Shown here one piece after another: positions 1-9,400 of a stretch of 49,538 nt of DNA. The stretch comes from Crocinitomicaceae bacterium. Lineage in GTDB: Bacteria; Bacteroidota; Bacteroidia; Flavobacteriales_D; Crocinitomicaceae. Below the pieces are notes generated by a model. It saw only the letters and a program-made list of their open reading frames with translations. It searched no databases and was not told where the DNA came from. The stretch is taken from NCBI GenBank assembly GCA_029247685.1, contig JAQWKT010000001.1:1-49538 (forward strand), given 5' to 3'. A program made the translations under genes and the position numbers. Position 1 is the stretch's first letter, and every line of letters begins with the position of its first letter.

Positions 1-901
1 ATAAATTTCCTGCTCCTTGTGCTAATAATTCTCTATTAGGCGGAGTAACCTTTTTTCCTGGGGCTAACTTATCTGTTGCATTAAGACACAAAAGTGTTTC
101 TAAAGATGCCACTATCGCAATAGTGAACGCGGTAATCCATATTTCGGGGTTTAAGATTCCAGAAAATTCAGGGGTTGTAAATTGCTGAAAAAAGGAATTA
201 ATTGAATCTGGCGATGGCACATTTACTAAGTGAACTTTTTTAATTGCCATCGTGCTATTTGTTGCAAAAACAACGGCATAAATAGCTCCAATTAAAACAA
301 CCATAAGGGCTGGTGGAATTAATGAAAACAGTTTCCACTTTTTATCTTTGTTTAAATTGGCAAATATTAAAATTGCTAATGAAAGCAGACCAATTATGAA
401 TGATGGATAACTAATAAAATCGAGCATGTTAAACAACTCTGTAAAAGAATTTTGCCCATCATTTTGAGCAAACTTTAAATCCCCTTCTGGATCCATGTCA
501 TATCCAAAGAAATGAGGTATTTGCTTTAATATTATAATAACTCCTATTGCACTTAGCATCCCTTTAATAACACTGCCAGGGAAAAAATAGGTTATTGATC
601 CCGATTTCAATATCCCAAGAATTAATTGGATCGCACCTGCTAAAACAACTGCCAATAAAAAACTCTCGTAACCAAGAGAATTTATGGCACTCAAAACAAT
701 AACGGTAAGCCCCGCTGCTGGTCCACTTACCCCATAAGAAGAACCGCTTAAAACTCCAACAACAATACCACCAACAATGCCAGAAATTAGACCAGAAAAT
801 AAAGGTGCACCACTAGCCAATGCTATTCCCAAACACAAAGGCAAGGCAACAAAAAAAACAACCACTCCAGATGAAAGGTCTGATTTAAACCCTTTTAGCA
901 T
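1..901 (-). CDS. SulP family inorganic anion transporter, 3' end cut by window edge
   Basis: Translating the complement from the ATG at 899-901 gives about 300 residues of a polytopic membrane protein starting MLKGFKSDLSSGVVVFFVAL. It contains the SulP-type N-terminal signature (LPLCLGIALASGAPLFSG, then GVSGPAAGLTVIV) and the motif YFFPGSVIKGMLSAIG. The family exchanges anions such as sulfate or bicarbonate across the inner membrane. In Bacteroidota this subtype is often found near a carbonic anhydrase, which would lie outside the window, so bicarbonate is possible but unproven. The cytoplasmic STAS domain expected at the C-terminus of many family members would also be off the left edge. The gene is divergent from the TetR-type regulator at 1009, with about 107 bp between the two start codons. 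Confidence 0.9.
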   Translation of the reverse strand, partial: MLKGFKSDLSSGVVVFFVALPLCLGIALASGAPLFSGLISGIVGGIVVGVLSGSSYGVSGPAAGLTVIVLSAINSLGYESFLLAVVLAGAIQLILGILKSGSITYFFPGSVIKGMLSAIGVIIILKQIPHFFGYDMDPEGDLKFAQNDGQNSFTELFNMLDFISYPSFIIGLLSLAILIFANLNKDKKWKLFSLIPPALMVVLIGAIYAVVFATNSTMAIKKVHLVNVPSPDSINSFFQQFTTPEFSGILNPEIWITAFTIAIVASLETLLCLNATDKLAPGKKVTPPNRELLAQGAGNL

Positions 902-940
902 TCAAATTTTTTTTACAAATATAATAAATACTTTTTAAAA

Positions 941-957
941 TGATAGCAATACTATCA
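941..957. promoter_or_regulatory. Inverted repeat TGATAG-N5-CTATCA between divergent genes
   Basis: A perfect 6-bp inverted repeat, TGATAG and CTATCA separated by CAATA, sits in the intergenic region between the SulP gene and the TetR-type gene, about 40 bp from the former and 52 bp from the latter start. Its size fits a dimeric repressor site, but it shares no sequence with the larger palindrome at 1728-1753. Assignment to any regulator is speculative. Confidence 0.3.
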
Positions 958-1008
958 CGGATTAAAGTTTTCATTAATTTTAATTAATTATTACTTTTAT
1001 AAAAAATC

Positions 1009-1683
1009 ATGGCCTTTAGCATTAAAATATCGTTAAATGAAAACCTATATCTGAGAGATCCTCAGGAATCGGAGCTAGGAAAGAAAATCATTCAACATGG
1101 TATTCTTTTAATTGATGATATTGGTTTTGAGTCATTTAACTTTAAAAAATTAGCCAAAAGAATTAATTCTACTGAGGCATCCATCTATCGATATTTTGAA
1201 AACAAACACATGCTTTTGATTTATCTGGTTTCATGGTACTGGGAATGGTTAGGTTATTTAATTGAAATTAAAACCCTAAATGTGGTTAATCCACGAAAAA
1301 AGTTGGAAATAATCATAAGCACCTTTGTTTCTGCTAGCATGGAAAACCCTGCTATTGAATATGTGAACGAATCCACCTTGCATCAAATCGTCATATCTGA
1401 AAGTTCAAAAGCATACCACACCAAAGATGTTGACGATAAAAACGAAAAAGGATTCTTTTTGAATTATAAAGGGATGTTGGGAAAAGTTGCAAAAGTAATC
1501 TTAGAAGTTAATCCCAATTTCCCTTATCCTATTGCTTTAGCAAGTAATTTATTTGAAATGACAAATAACCAAATTTATTTCTCTGAGCATTTGCCACGAC
1601 TAACAGACATCAAAAACAAGAAAAATAAGTATGCGGAAATCGAAAAAATGCTCGAGTACTTTGTAAACAAAATGCTCAATTGA
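1009..1683 (+). CDS. TetR/AcrR family transcriptional regulator
   Basis: The 224-residue product has a TetR-type N-terminal DNA-binding region. A helix-turn-helix lies at about residues 42-62 (FNFKKLAKRINSTEASIYRYF), with the ASIYRYFENK recognition-helix pattern usual for the family. The remaining residues form a mostly helical ligand-binding and dimerisation part with no clear similarity. It is encoded immediately upstream of a penicillin-acylase-family gene, and a 26-bp perfect palindrome lies between the two, so the simplest reading is that it represses that gene. Its ligand is unknown. The start is the first ATG after a long AT-rich leader, and no better in-frame start is visible. Confidence 0.85.
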   Translation: MAFSIKISLNENLYLRDPQESELGKKIIQHGILLIDDIGFESFNFKKLAKRINSTEASIYRYFENKHMLLIYLVSWYWEWLGYLIEIKTLNVVNPRKKLEIIISTFVSASMENPAIEYVNESTLHQIVISESSKAYHTKDVDDKNEKGFFLNYKGMLGKVAKVILEVNPNFPYPIALASNLFEMTNNQIYFSEHLPRLTDIKNKKNKYAEIEKMLEYFVNKMLN

Positions 1684-1727
1684 TCTAATTGCTTTTTAAA
1701 CCGCCCCCTCCCCTTTTTATGAAGCAA

Positions 1728-1753
1728 TTTTAAACGAATATATTCGTTTAAAA
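1728..1753. promoter_or_regulatory. 26-bp perfect palindrome, candidate TetR-type operator
   Basis: The core AAACGAATATATTCGTTT (1732-1749) is self-complementary. The symmetry continues four bases further on each side (TTTT before, AAAA after), giving 26 bp with no mismatch. It lies 45 bp after the TetR-type gene and just before the acylase gene. Perfect dyads of this size at this place are typical of TetR-family operators. There is no T-tract or GC-rich stem that would suggest a terminator instead. Confidence 0.65.
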
Positions 1754-1814
1754 ACAAATGACAATTAAAGAAAGATATTTATTATCTTCAGCAACCTTAA
1801 AAAAACTCAAAACA

Positions 1815-3917
1815 ATGCCCACTAAAATAATTTTCAATATAGTCGCTTTTCTTTTTGCTTCTTTTATCTCCTATTCCCAAGTTAACCCAGAAAATATCGA
1901 TATAGTTAGAGACAAATTTGGAGTTCCACATATATTTGGAAAAACGGATAAAGAAACCGCTTTCGGATTGGCGTGGGCACATTCAGAAGACAACTTTAAA
2001 ACCATTCAAGAAACATTTCTTCCTGCGGTTTCAAAGCTTGGATCATATAAGGGGAAGGAAGGAGTTGTTTTGGATTATCTCGTGCAACTACTTAGGTGTA
2101 GAAATGTAGCTGAAAATCAATACAAAAATTTATCTAAACAAGTAGTCGCGGTTATCGAAGGTTATGTTGAAGGAATCAATGCTTTTGCCAAAGCACATCC
2201 AGAAGAGGTCTTGGTAAAAAAGACATTTCCAATATCTGTGATTGATTATTTAACCGGTTATAATATGGTTATTCATTTTTTTTCTGATTCTGGAGATATT
2301 TTAAATAAACTAATTAATAACAAAATAAAAACGATTGATGGATTAAACGGTGCTAAAGAAGCCCAAAGAAGCATTGGTTCTAATGGTTTCGCCATTAGCA
2401 ATAAAAAAACAACCGATGGAAAAACCTATTTAAATGTGAATACCCACCAACCTTTAGAAGGCCCATTCTCATGGTATGAGGCTCATATGGTAAGCGAAGA
2501 AGGTTGGAATATGTTGGGAGCTTTATTTCCGGGTTCTCCATTTCCATTGATTGGGTCCAACGAACATTTAGGATGGACACACACCTATAATTACCCTGAT
2601 TTGATTGACGTTTATCAACTCGAAATGCACCCAAAGAAGAAGAATAAATACAAATATGATGGCGAATGGCTTACTCTCGAAAAATCCAAAGCAAAGCTTA
2701 AAATAAAAACATTCTTAGGGATCAAATTTCCTATTAAAAAGAAAACCTATTGGTGTAAATATGGCCCGGTTATTAAAAACAAATCAGGGTATTTCTCTTT
2801 TCATTCCAATGCCCTATCTAATATTTCATCTATAGATCAATGGTACCAAATGAATAAATCAGATAATTTCTCCTCATTCAAAAAAGCCGTCTCCATGGTC
2901 TCAATTCCAAGATTTAATATTGTTTATGCAGATAGAGAAGATAATATTTTTTATATGAGTGCCGGTAGAATTCCTATTAGAAAAGGGAATTATAAATGGG
3001 ATCAATTGTTACCTGGTAACACCTCAAAAACAAAAACAAAGGGATATCATCCTATAGAAAATCTTCCGCAATTATTAAACCCTCAGCACGGTTACATTTT
3101 CAACACCAATAACAGCCCATTTAATTGCACTTACCCCAATGAAAATTTAAAAGAGCAAGCATATGACTCAACCATAGGATACAGAGAAAAAGAAAACAAC
3201 AGAAGTGTTCGTTTTATGGAGATAATTGAAAAGTATGACAAACTCAATTATAAGGACTTTTTAAAAATAAAATATGATGCGCAATATCCCGATTCTTTAA
3301 TTGCTCCCTTCCAATTAAATGGGGTCTTTAATCTTGACCCTAATGCTTATCCTGAGCTTAAAGAGCTTATCGAAATTATTCAAAAATGGGATAGAAAAGG
3401 AAACATTGACAACCCATCTGCTGCTTATTGGCGAGTTTACTATGAAAAACTAACAAAGAGAGTAAAAAAAGAAGGGCTTTATCACTCTGACAATATTGAT
3501 GAAAAAATAATAGTCGAAACACTTAAAGAAACCAAAGAATACTTCATAAAACATTTTAATTCTTTTAAAATAAGACTTGGAGAATATCAAAAGCACACTC
3601 GTGGAGACATTGAACTTCCTATTTGTGGACTTGAGGACATGATTGCTGCTATGCACACCGCTCCATTCAAAAATGGAAAAGCACGATCTGTCTCAGGAGA
3701 ATCGTATATTATGCTGGTTCGATACAGCGATAAAAAGGTAGAACTTGAAACCATTTTGCCATATGGCGAATCCAATCATTCAGACAGCAAGCACTATACA
3801 GATCAAATGGATGCATATGTAAATCAAAAAAGAAAAACAATGACCCTTAACAAGAAAAAAATATATGAATCTGCAATAAAAATCTACCATCCAAACGGAC
3901 AGAGAAAGCATAAATAA
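1815..3917 (+). CDS. Penicillin acylase family protein, secreted Ntn hydrolase
   Basis: The product belongs to the penicillin amidase family of N-terminal nucleophile hydrolases, which hydrolyse amide bonds of acylated small molecules such as beta-lactam side chains or acyl-homoserine lactones. Near the N-terminus is the usual signature IVRDKFGVPHIFGKTDKETA with HSEDNF. A GSNG motif lies near residue 189 (208 if counted from 1758); its serine would become the beta-chain nucleophile after self-cleavage. It is followed by NTHQPL and GSNEHLGWTHTYN. I prefer the ATG at 1815 because it begins a normal signal peptide (MPTKIIFNIVAFLFASFISYSQ in two parts: basic n-region, then hydrophobic core ending SYSQ). 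An upstream in-frame ATG at 1758 adds 19 polar residues and abuts the candidate operator. Export to the periplasm is expected. The substrate is unknown. The adjacent TetR-type gene suggests substrate-induced expression. Confidence 0.88.
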   Translation: MPTKIIFNIVAFLFASFISYSQVNPENIDIVRDKFGVPHIFGKTDKETAFGLAWAHSEDNFKTIQETFLPAVSKLGSYKGKEGVVLDYLVQLLRCRNVAENQYKNLSKQVVAVIEGYVEGINAFAKAHPEEVLVKKTFPISVIDYLTGYNMVIHFFSDSGDILNKLINNKIKTIDGLNGAKEAQRSIGSNGFAISNKKTTDGKTYLNVNTHQPLEGPFSWYEAHMVSEEGWNMLGALFPGSPFPLIGSNEHLGWTHTYNYPDLIDVYQLEMHPKKKNKYKYDGEWLTLEKSKAKLKIKTFLGIKFPIKKKTYWCKYGPVIKNKSGYFSFHSNALSNISSIDQWYQMNKSDNFSSFKKAVSMVSIPRFNIVYADREDNIFYMSAGRIPIRKGNYKWDQLLPGNTSKTKTKGYHPIENLPQLLNPQHGYIFNTNNSPFNCTYPNENLKEQAYDSTIGYREKENNRSVRFMEIIEKYDKLNYKDFLKIKYDAQYPDSLIAPFQLNGVFNLDPNAYPELKELIEIIQKWDRKGNIDNPSAAYWRVYYEKLTKRVKKEGLYHSDNIDEKIIVETLKETKEYFIKHFNSFKIRLGEYQKHTRGDIELPICGLEDMIAAMHTAPFKNGKARSVSGESYIMLVRYSDKKVELETILPYGESNHSDSKHYTDQMDAYVNQKRKTMTLNKKKIYESAIKIYHPNGQRKHK

Positions 3918-3927
3918 AAAACTTTAT

Positions 3928-4377
3928 ATGAATAAAGAAACGCTTTATCTTATTGTTAAAAAGAAACTAAAAGAGAATAAAAACAACTTATCCATTCAAA
4001 TTTCTGATTTAATTCAATCCCGAGACAACGAAACAAAAAGCAGCGCAGGTGACAAATACGAAACGGGACGTGCAATGACTCAACTAGAGCTAGACAAGCT
4101 AAAAAAAAGACTTTTTAACACCGAGCAAATGAGCTACTTTTTTAAAAAAATTAACCCTAAAAAAAAAGAAGAAAAAGTAACACCTGGCGCTTTAATTGAA
4201 ACGAACCATGGATTCTTTTTTATTTCTATTGCGCTTGGAAAAATAGAAACTAAAAAAAACAGCATTATCTATCTTATATCTCCCTCTTCCCCATTATCAA
4301 AAACAATGATCAATCTAAAAAAAGGAGATTCCTTTTCATTTCAAAAAAGAGACTATTTTATTAACGATATTCAATGA
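3928..4377 (+). CDS. GreA/GreB-like RNA polymerase-associated protein
   Basis: This 149-residue lysine-rich protein shows the pattern of the short GreA/B-related proteins common in Bacteroidota: a charged helical N-terminal half with SSAGDKYETGRAM at about residues 37-49, then a small C-terminal domain with VTPGALIETNHGFFFISIALG and SPSSPLSKTMINLKKGD, comparable with the FKBP-like half of GreA (SPLGKALLGKKVGD). Gre factors enter the RNA polymerase secondary channel and stimulate transcript cleavage. Whether this divergent protein keeps that activity is not known, because the acidic tip residues are not obvious. It starts 10 bp after the acylase stop and ends directly against the stop codon of the opposing zinc-finger gene. 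Confidence 0.7.
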   Translation: MNKETLYLIVKKKLKENKNNLSIQISDLIQSRDNETKSSAGDKYETGRAMTQLELDKLKKRLFNTEQMSYFFKKINPKKKEEKVTPGALIETNHGFFFISIALGKIETKKNSIIYLISPSSPLSKTMINLKKGDSFSFQKRDYFINDIQ

Positions 4378-4710
4378 TTAATTTGCACACCTAACGCATT
4401 TTCTGCTTTGAGGCATCAGTAAAATTCTTCCTATTGGGATAGAATTACCACATCGAATGCAATCTCCAAAATCTTGGCTATCTATCTTTGACTCAACCAC
4501 TCGAAGACGCGTTAATTTCTCCTCTGCCTTTCTAAGAGCCGCCTCCAATACACTTTTATTGTTTATTGCATCCATTCTAGAAATTCGGCCTATCGCATTT
4601 TCTGGAGAAATTGGCTTAGTCGATTCTTTATAATCCAAAATAGATGACCTTGTTTTTTCAATCTCCTCTTTTATTTTATTCTTAATCGCTTTTTTTTCTG
4701 CTATCGTCAT
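4378..4710 (-). CDS. DksA/TraR C4-type zinc finger protein
   Basis: This 110-residue protein has a coiled-coil-like N-terminal part (residues 1-75, rich in K, E, R and with EAALRKAEEKLTRL). Its C-terminal C4 zinc finger is CIRC, about 17 residues, then CVRC. This is the DksA/TraR fold, whose members bind the RNA polymerase secondary channel and adjust initiation, in some cases with ppGpp. The two acidic residues of the classical DksA tip cannot be placed confidently. The gene ends exactly where the convergent GreA/B-like gene ends, so two proteins of the same structural class lie tail to tail. Upstream, 8 bp away on the same strand, is the DMT transporter gene, so it is probably the last gene of that operon. 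Confidence 0.85.
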   Translation of the reverse strand: MTIAEKKAIKNKIKEEIEKTRSSILDYKESTKPISPENAIGRISRMDAINNKSVLEAALRKAEEKLTRLRVVESKIDSQDFGDCIRCGNSIPIGRILLMPQSRKCVRCAN

Positions 4711-4718
4711 CCTTAATG

Positions 4719-5642
4719 TTATTCTTTTTTTCCTGTTAAATAAACCCCAAAAAAGATTAAAAACATATAGGCAATTTTTATGGGAGTAATGCTATTTGTA
4801 TAATCTTCTGAAAAACCTATATATGCAAATAAATAGGTGAATAAAATAACCATAACCGGTTGCGTATAAATATAGGAACTTGACGTAGAAGCACTCAAGT
4901 GTTTTAATCCAAAAAGAGTAAGTAGATAGGTTAAAAAAGTAACCCCCACGACGACGTACATAATTTTAATCCATGCATCAAATGGAATCGATGAAAAACT
5001 TGTTTGTGAAAACTCCATCAATGTTGGAGGGTATAATAAAACAAAAAACAAACCTATTGAAAACACATAAGTAATAACGGTTAAAGGGCTATATTTTTTC
5101 ATTAACGGCTTAGCCAAAACCAAATAAAAAGCATAGCTTGTACAATTAATAAGCAATAAGACGTCTCCAAAAAAAGCATCACTCTTTAAACTAACCCCCT
5201 CTAAGGTCAACAAGCAGGCCCCTAACGCTCCTAAAACCACTCCCAATACCCTATAAAAAGTTAAACCTTCTTTTAAGAACAAGAAAGAAAGAAAAACCAC
5301 AAAAATCGGATTCATTGCCATGATAATTCCGGAGTTAATTGGCGAAGAAAGATTAAGCCCATGAAAAAAACATAGTTGATTTAACGCAACTCCAAAGAAC
5401 CCACAAAACACAAACCTTAACACATCTTTTTTGTCCGGTTTTTTAACCTTCGAAAAGCTTAAAATAAGCCAAAATAAAAAAGCCGCTCCTACAACTCTCA
5501 TCAAAATAAAAACAGAGGGCGATACAAAATTAGGCATCACACCTTTTGCAATTACATGACTTGCACCATAAAGCATGTTTACTAAAAACAATGCAAGATG
5601 TGCTTTCCAAATCGACTTGTTTTTTACCTGAATAACCTCCAT
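4719..5642 (-). CDS. EamA/DMT superfamily transporter
   Basis: The 307-residue product has about ten hydrophobic segments in two EamA halves, each beginning with the typical small-residue-rich helix (NMLYGASHVIAKGVMP and SYAFYLVLAKPLMKK). The N-terminal motif and FLKEGLTFYRVLGVVLGALG near the middle are characteristic of the drug/metabolite transporter superfamily, which exports amino acids and other metabolites through the inner membrane. The substrate cannot be read from the sequence. Its start overlaps the 3' end of the SUFU-domain gene by 19 bp, which shows translational coupling in a three-gene leftward operon (SUFU, DMT, DksA-like). Confidence 0.88.
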   Translation of the reverse strand: MEVIQVKNKSIWKAHLALFLVNMLYGASHVIAKGVMPNFVSPSVFILMRVVGAAFLFWLILSFSKVKKPDKKDVLRFVFCGFFGVALNQLCFFHGLNLSSPINSGIIMAMNPIFVVFLSFLFLKEGLTFYRVLGVVLGALGACLLTLEGVSLKSDAFFGDVLLLINCTSYAFYLVLAKPLMKKYSPLTVITYVFSIGLFFVLLYPPTLMEFSQTSFSSIPFDAWIKIMYVVVGVTFLTYLLTLFGLKHLSASTSSSYIYTQPVMVILFTYLFAYIGFSEDYTNSITPIKIAYMFLIFFGVYLTGKKE

Positions 5643-6235
5643 CTATTTTTTAATGCCGTTTGACGAAATTCATCAAGCTTTTCAGTGATGCCATGTTTCA
5701 AAAACTTCTTTTTTAAAAAATGCGTTCCCTTTCCTTGCTTATAATCCATTTCATCAGGAAAAATTGGAACCAAAAAAAGAAAATAAACTTGCTTACTATC
5801 CAACTCCAATGGTCTAAATTCTTCTTCTAACATTATAGGGTCACAAATAAATAAATGGTTTTGCTTCATTGACTTTGAAAATGACTCCCCTTCTTTGGCA
5901 CACCTGATTGTATGGCCATCACCTACCCAACTTTTCTCTTTTATAATGTGGTCCTGAACCTTTTTAAGCCATAAAAACAACCAGTTAAACTCTTTTTCTT
6001 TTAAATCTTTTACCTCCCAATATCCTGGTATACAAAAACATAGCTCCACAAAAGACCTGTGTTTTTTTTTGGAGGGGGGATGCATTTTAAAATCACTAAA
6101 CCCATTGGTCATTAAAACACGAACGTTTTTTGATTTTATTAAATCCAAAAGCAAATACGATTTATCATCATGTTTCAATTCGCTCAATTCTTTTTCTGAA
6201 AACTTTAAATAGGCTGGATGTTTTTTTTCATTCAT
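5624..6235 (-). CDS. Suppressor of fused (SUFU) domain protein
   Basis: The 203-residue protein matches the bacterial SUFU family pattern. A strand with VLMTNGFSDFKM is followed by FVELCFCIPGYW, then WLFLWLKKVQDHIIKEKSWVG, then HLFICDPIML and VYFLFLVPIFPDEMDYKQGKG, and a C-terminal helix with LDEFRQTALK. In animals SUFU binds Gli factors. In bacteria, SUFU-like proteins are widespread and have been proposed as immunity proteins of polymorphic toxins when they sit beside toxin genes. No toxin is visible here; the gene instead overlaps a DMT transporter, so a toxin-immunity role is not supported by context. Soluble and probably cytoplasmic, since no signal peptide is present. Confidence 0.75.
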   Translation of the reverse strand: MNEKKHPAYLKFSEKELSELKHDDKSYLLLDLIKSKNVRVLMTNGFSDFKMHPPSKKKHRSFVELCFCIPGYWEVKDLKEKEFNWLFLWLKKVQDHIIKEKSWVGDGHTIRCAKEGESFSKSMKQNHLFICDPIMLEEEFRPLELDSKQVYFLFLVPIFPDEMDYKQGKGTHFLKKKFLKHGITEKLDEFRQTALKNRWRLFR

Positions 6236-6402
6236 TAATCAAATATCACAAATAAAACCATTGTAAAAAAAATAATTAAACCGTTTTAAACATAAAACAC
6301 CTAAAAAGCAACTATTCCCTTATAATTAACGTATTATATTAAATAAAAACATCGTAAATTTATAAGGAATTTATATCTAAAAAAGCATACATATTATTTT
6401 TA

Positions 6403-9400
6403 TTGATCCATTCTTCTTTTTTATTCGGACAAGATGCATGGATAAATCCCAATAGAGGCCAATGGGATAACAAGATATTGTATGCCGTTAATGTTGATCT
6501 TGGCAGGATGTATATTGAAAAGGATGGAATAAGCTATCACTTTAGCGATGCTCTTGTTCACAAAGACATAGAGCTAAAAAAAGAAAATAAAAAAACAAAG
6601 TATCACACCATTAAACAACGATTTATTAATAGCAATTGGAAGGGGGATTATACAGAAAAAGAAAGATCTCAACACTACAATAATTATTTTCTTGGAAAAG
6701 ATTCTAGCAAATGGAAGTCAAGCATTCATGGATACAAAGACATTTGTCTTCCCGATTTTTCAAAAAACACCGATTTATTTTTTAAAGCCATTAATGGTGG
6801 TTTATTATACGGGTTTACTCTTGCTCCAAAAGCAGCATTAAGTAATTTATCTTTTGAAATAGAAGGTGCCGAAAAATTGCAAATTGATGCGGATGGAGAC
6901 CTGCATATTGAACATCGTTTTGGAGAAATCGTTCAATCTAGCCCAAAAGCTTGGGTTAAATCTTCAGGAGAAGAAATAAAAATTAGGTTTAAGTTAACCG
7001 ATAGTCTTGTTTCTTTTGAATTACCCGAAATCATTGATTTTAAGGACACGATAATCATCGACCCAAGTCTTACTTTTTCCACATTTTCAGGGGCAACCTC
7101 TGACAATTGGGGGTTCACAGCAACCCCCGACAATTATAGTAATTTGTTTGGTGGAGGCATCGTGTTTGGATTTGGATACCCTACAACAACCGGAGCTTAT
7201 GATGTATCTTTTAATTCAGGAATAGGAAATTATCCAATGGATATTGGCATCACAAAATATAGTGCAAATGGCAATAACTTGCTTTATTCTACATTTCTTG
7301 GAGGAAGTGCAAATGAAACACCTCATAGTCTAGTGGCAGCAGATAATGGAGAGCTGTTTATCTATGGAGTCACTTGCTCTGTTGATTTTCCAATGGCAGG
7401 AACGCCCTATGACAACTCGTTTAATGGGGGACCATATGTAATTGAGAACTCCTTAGACTTTGATGGGTCTGATATTTTTATTGCACGATTAAGCCCTAAT
7501 GGAGCCGCATTACTTTCGTCAACATATATTGGAGGGAGCGATCAAGATGGTTTAAATACAAATAATTTAAAATACAATTATGGAGATCAATTTAGAGGAG
7601 AAATAACCCTTGATGCAAACGGCAATGTGTATGTTGCTAGTACCACATACTCTACCAACTTTCCAACTAGTAGTCCTGGAGGAACAATCCAATCTAATAT
7701 TTCGGGCATTCAAGATGCCGTATTATTTAAAATGCCCCCTAACTTAAGTTCTCTGATTTGGAGCAGTTATTTTGGTGGGCTTGGAATAGAAACAGGGAAC
7801 TCCATTCAGATATCAAACTCCGGAAATGAATTATGTATCGCGGGTGGTACAAATTCAAATGTCTTACCAGTAACCACTGGAGAAGACCTTACATTTAATG
7901 GAGGGATTTCAGATGGATATGCCGCAAAATTTAATGCCAACAATGGCACTTTAATTTCAGGAACTTTTATGGGGCTGAACGAATATGATCAAACTTATTT
8001 TGTGCAATATGACATTAATGATGACATCTATGTGTTTGGCCAAACAGAATCTTCATGGCCAATGAGTGCAGGATGTTACGGAATACCTAATTCAGGTCAA
8101 TTTTTAAGGAAATATAACAATAACTTAACTGCTATTTCATGGACAACAATGATAGGAGCTGGAACGGGACATGTCGAAATTTCTCCAACCGCTTTTTTAG
8201 TTTCTAATTGTTTTGACATCTATTTAGCCGGGTGGGGAGGAGTTTTAAATGCAAATGCTTTTTGGAGTCAGGCTGTAAACTCAACCACTAACGGTTTTCC
8301 AGTTTCTACTATACCCCCAAATGTTGGATATCAACTAACAACCAATGGCAGTAATTTTTATGTTGCAGTATTGGAACCAGATGCCACTGGATTAAAATAT
8401 GGTACTTTTATGGGCGGACTTACAAGCAGCTCAAACCATGTAGACGGAGGAACTAGTCGCTTTGATAAATCAGGCAGAATCTATCATGCCGTTTGCGGTG
8501 GATGTGGAGGTAATCCCACAGGCTTTACAAGCACTCCTGGAAGTTGGTCACAGTTTAATCAAAGCGCAAACTGCAACATGGCTACCTTTAAATTTGAATT
8601 AAGTTCTATAGATGCTGTTGTTCCGGCTGTTGCCCCTTTAATCTGCATTCCACAACCAGTTTTTTTTCAAAACGGGAGTACTAACGGGAATGTTTATTTA
8701 TGGGATTTTGGAGACGGAAACACCTCTACAGATTTCACCCCAACTCATTTTTACAATTCCCCTGGCACCTATACGGTTCAACTTACTGTTTCGGACTCTA
8801 GTGGCTGCTTTAGTCCCGACTCTGTTACGCTAATTGTAAACATCGGGGATTTTCAAGGTGGCGTAATACAACCAACATCTCCAATATGTCCAGGAGATTC
8901 TTTTTCTCTTGAAGCTTATGGAGGCACAAATTACGAATGGTCGCCTGCTAATGTCTTAAATAATGCATTTATTTCAAATCCAATTGCTGTTGTTAACACC
9001 ACCACTACTTTTACTGTGGTTATTTCCGACAGTTGTGGTTCAGACACCCTTCAACTCACTCTTCCCGTTCATGGGCAAAGTATTTCTATTTCCAATGACA
9101 CCTCTGTTTGTCTTGGAGGAAGTCTTCAATTAATGGTAACGGGTCCGGGGAGTGTTCTTTGGAGCCCTCCTAGTTTTCTTAACGACCCCACTTCCTTTAC
9201 CCCTACTTCAACTCCTGATAGCATGATTACGTATATAGCAACCGTTACCTCCTTAAACAATTGCATTTATACAGACACTGTTACCATTGATGTAAATTAT
9301 AACCCACCTATTCCCGTACTAGCAGACACCATTTCTTTTTGTGAAGGAACAAGTGCTTTTGTTTCTGTATCCGGAGGAAGCACTTACATTTGGAGTCCTC

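Noticed and set aside
1758-1814. Upstream in-frame ATG for the acylase gene
   Set aside because: It adds 19 polar residues before a normal signal peptide and lies against the palindrome; the ATG at 1815 fits better.
5624-6235. Toxin-immunity locus based on the SUFU domain
   Set aside because: There is no toxin, RHS or secretion marker near it.
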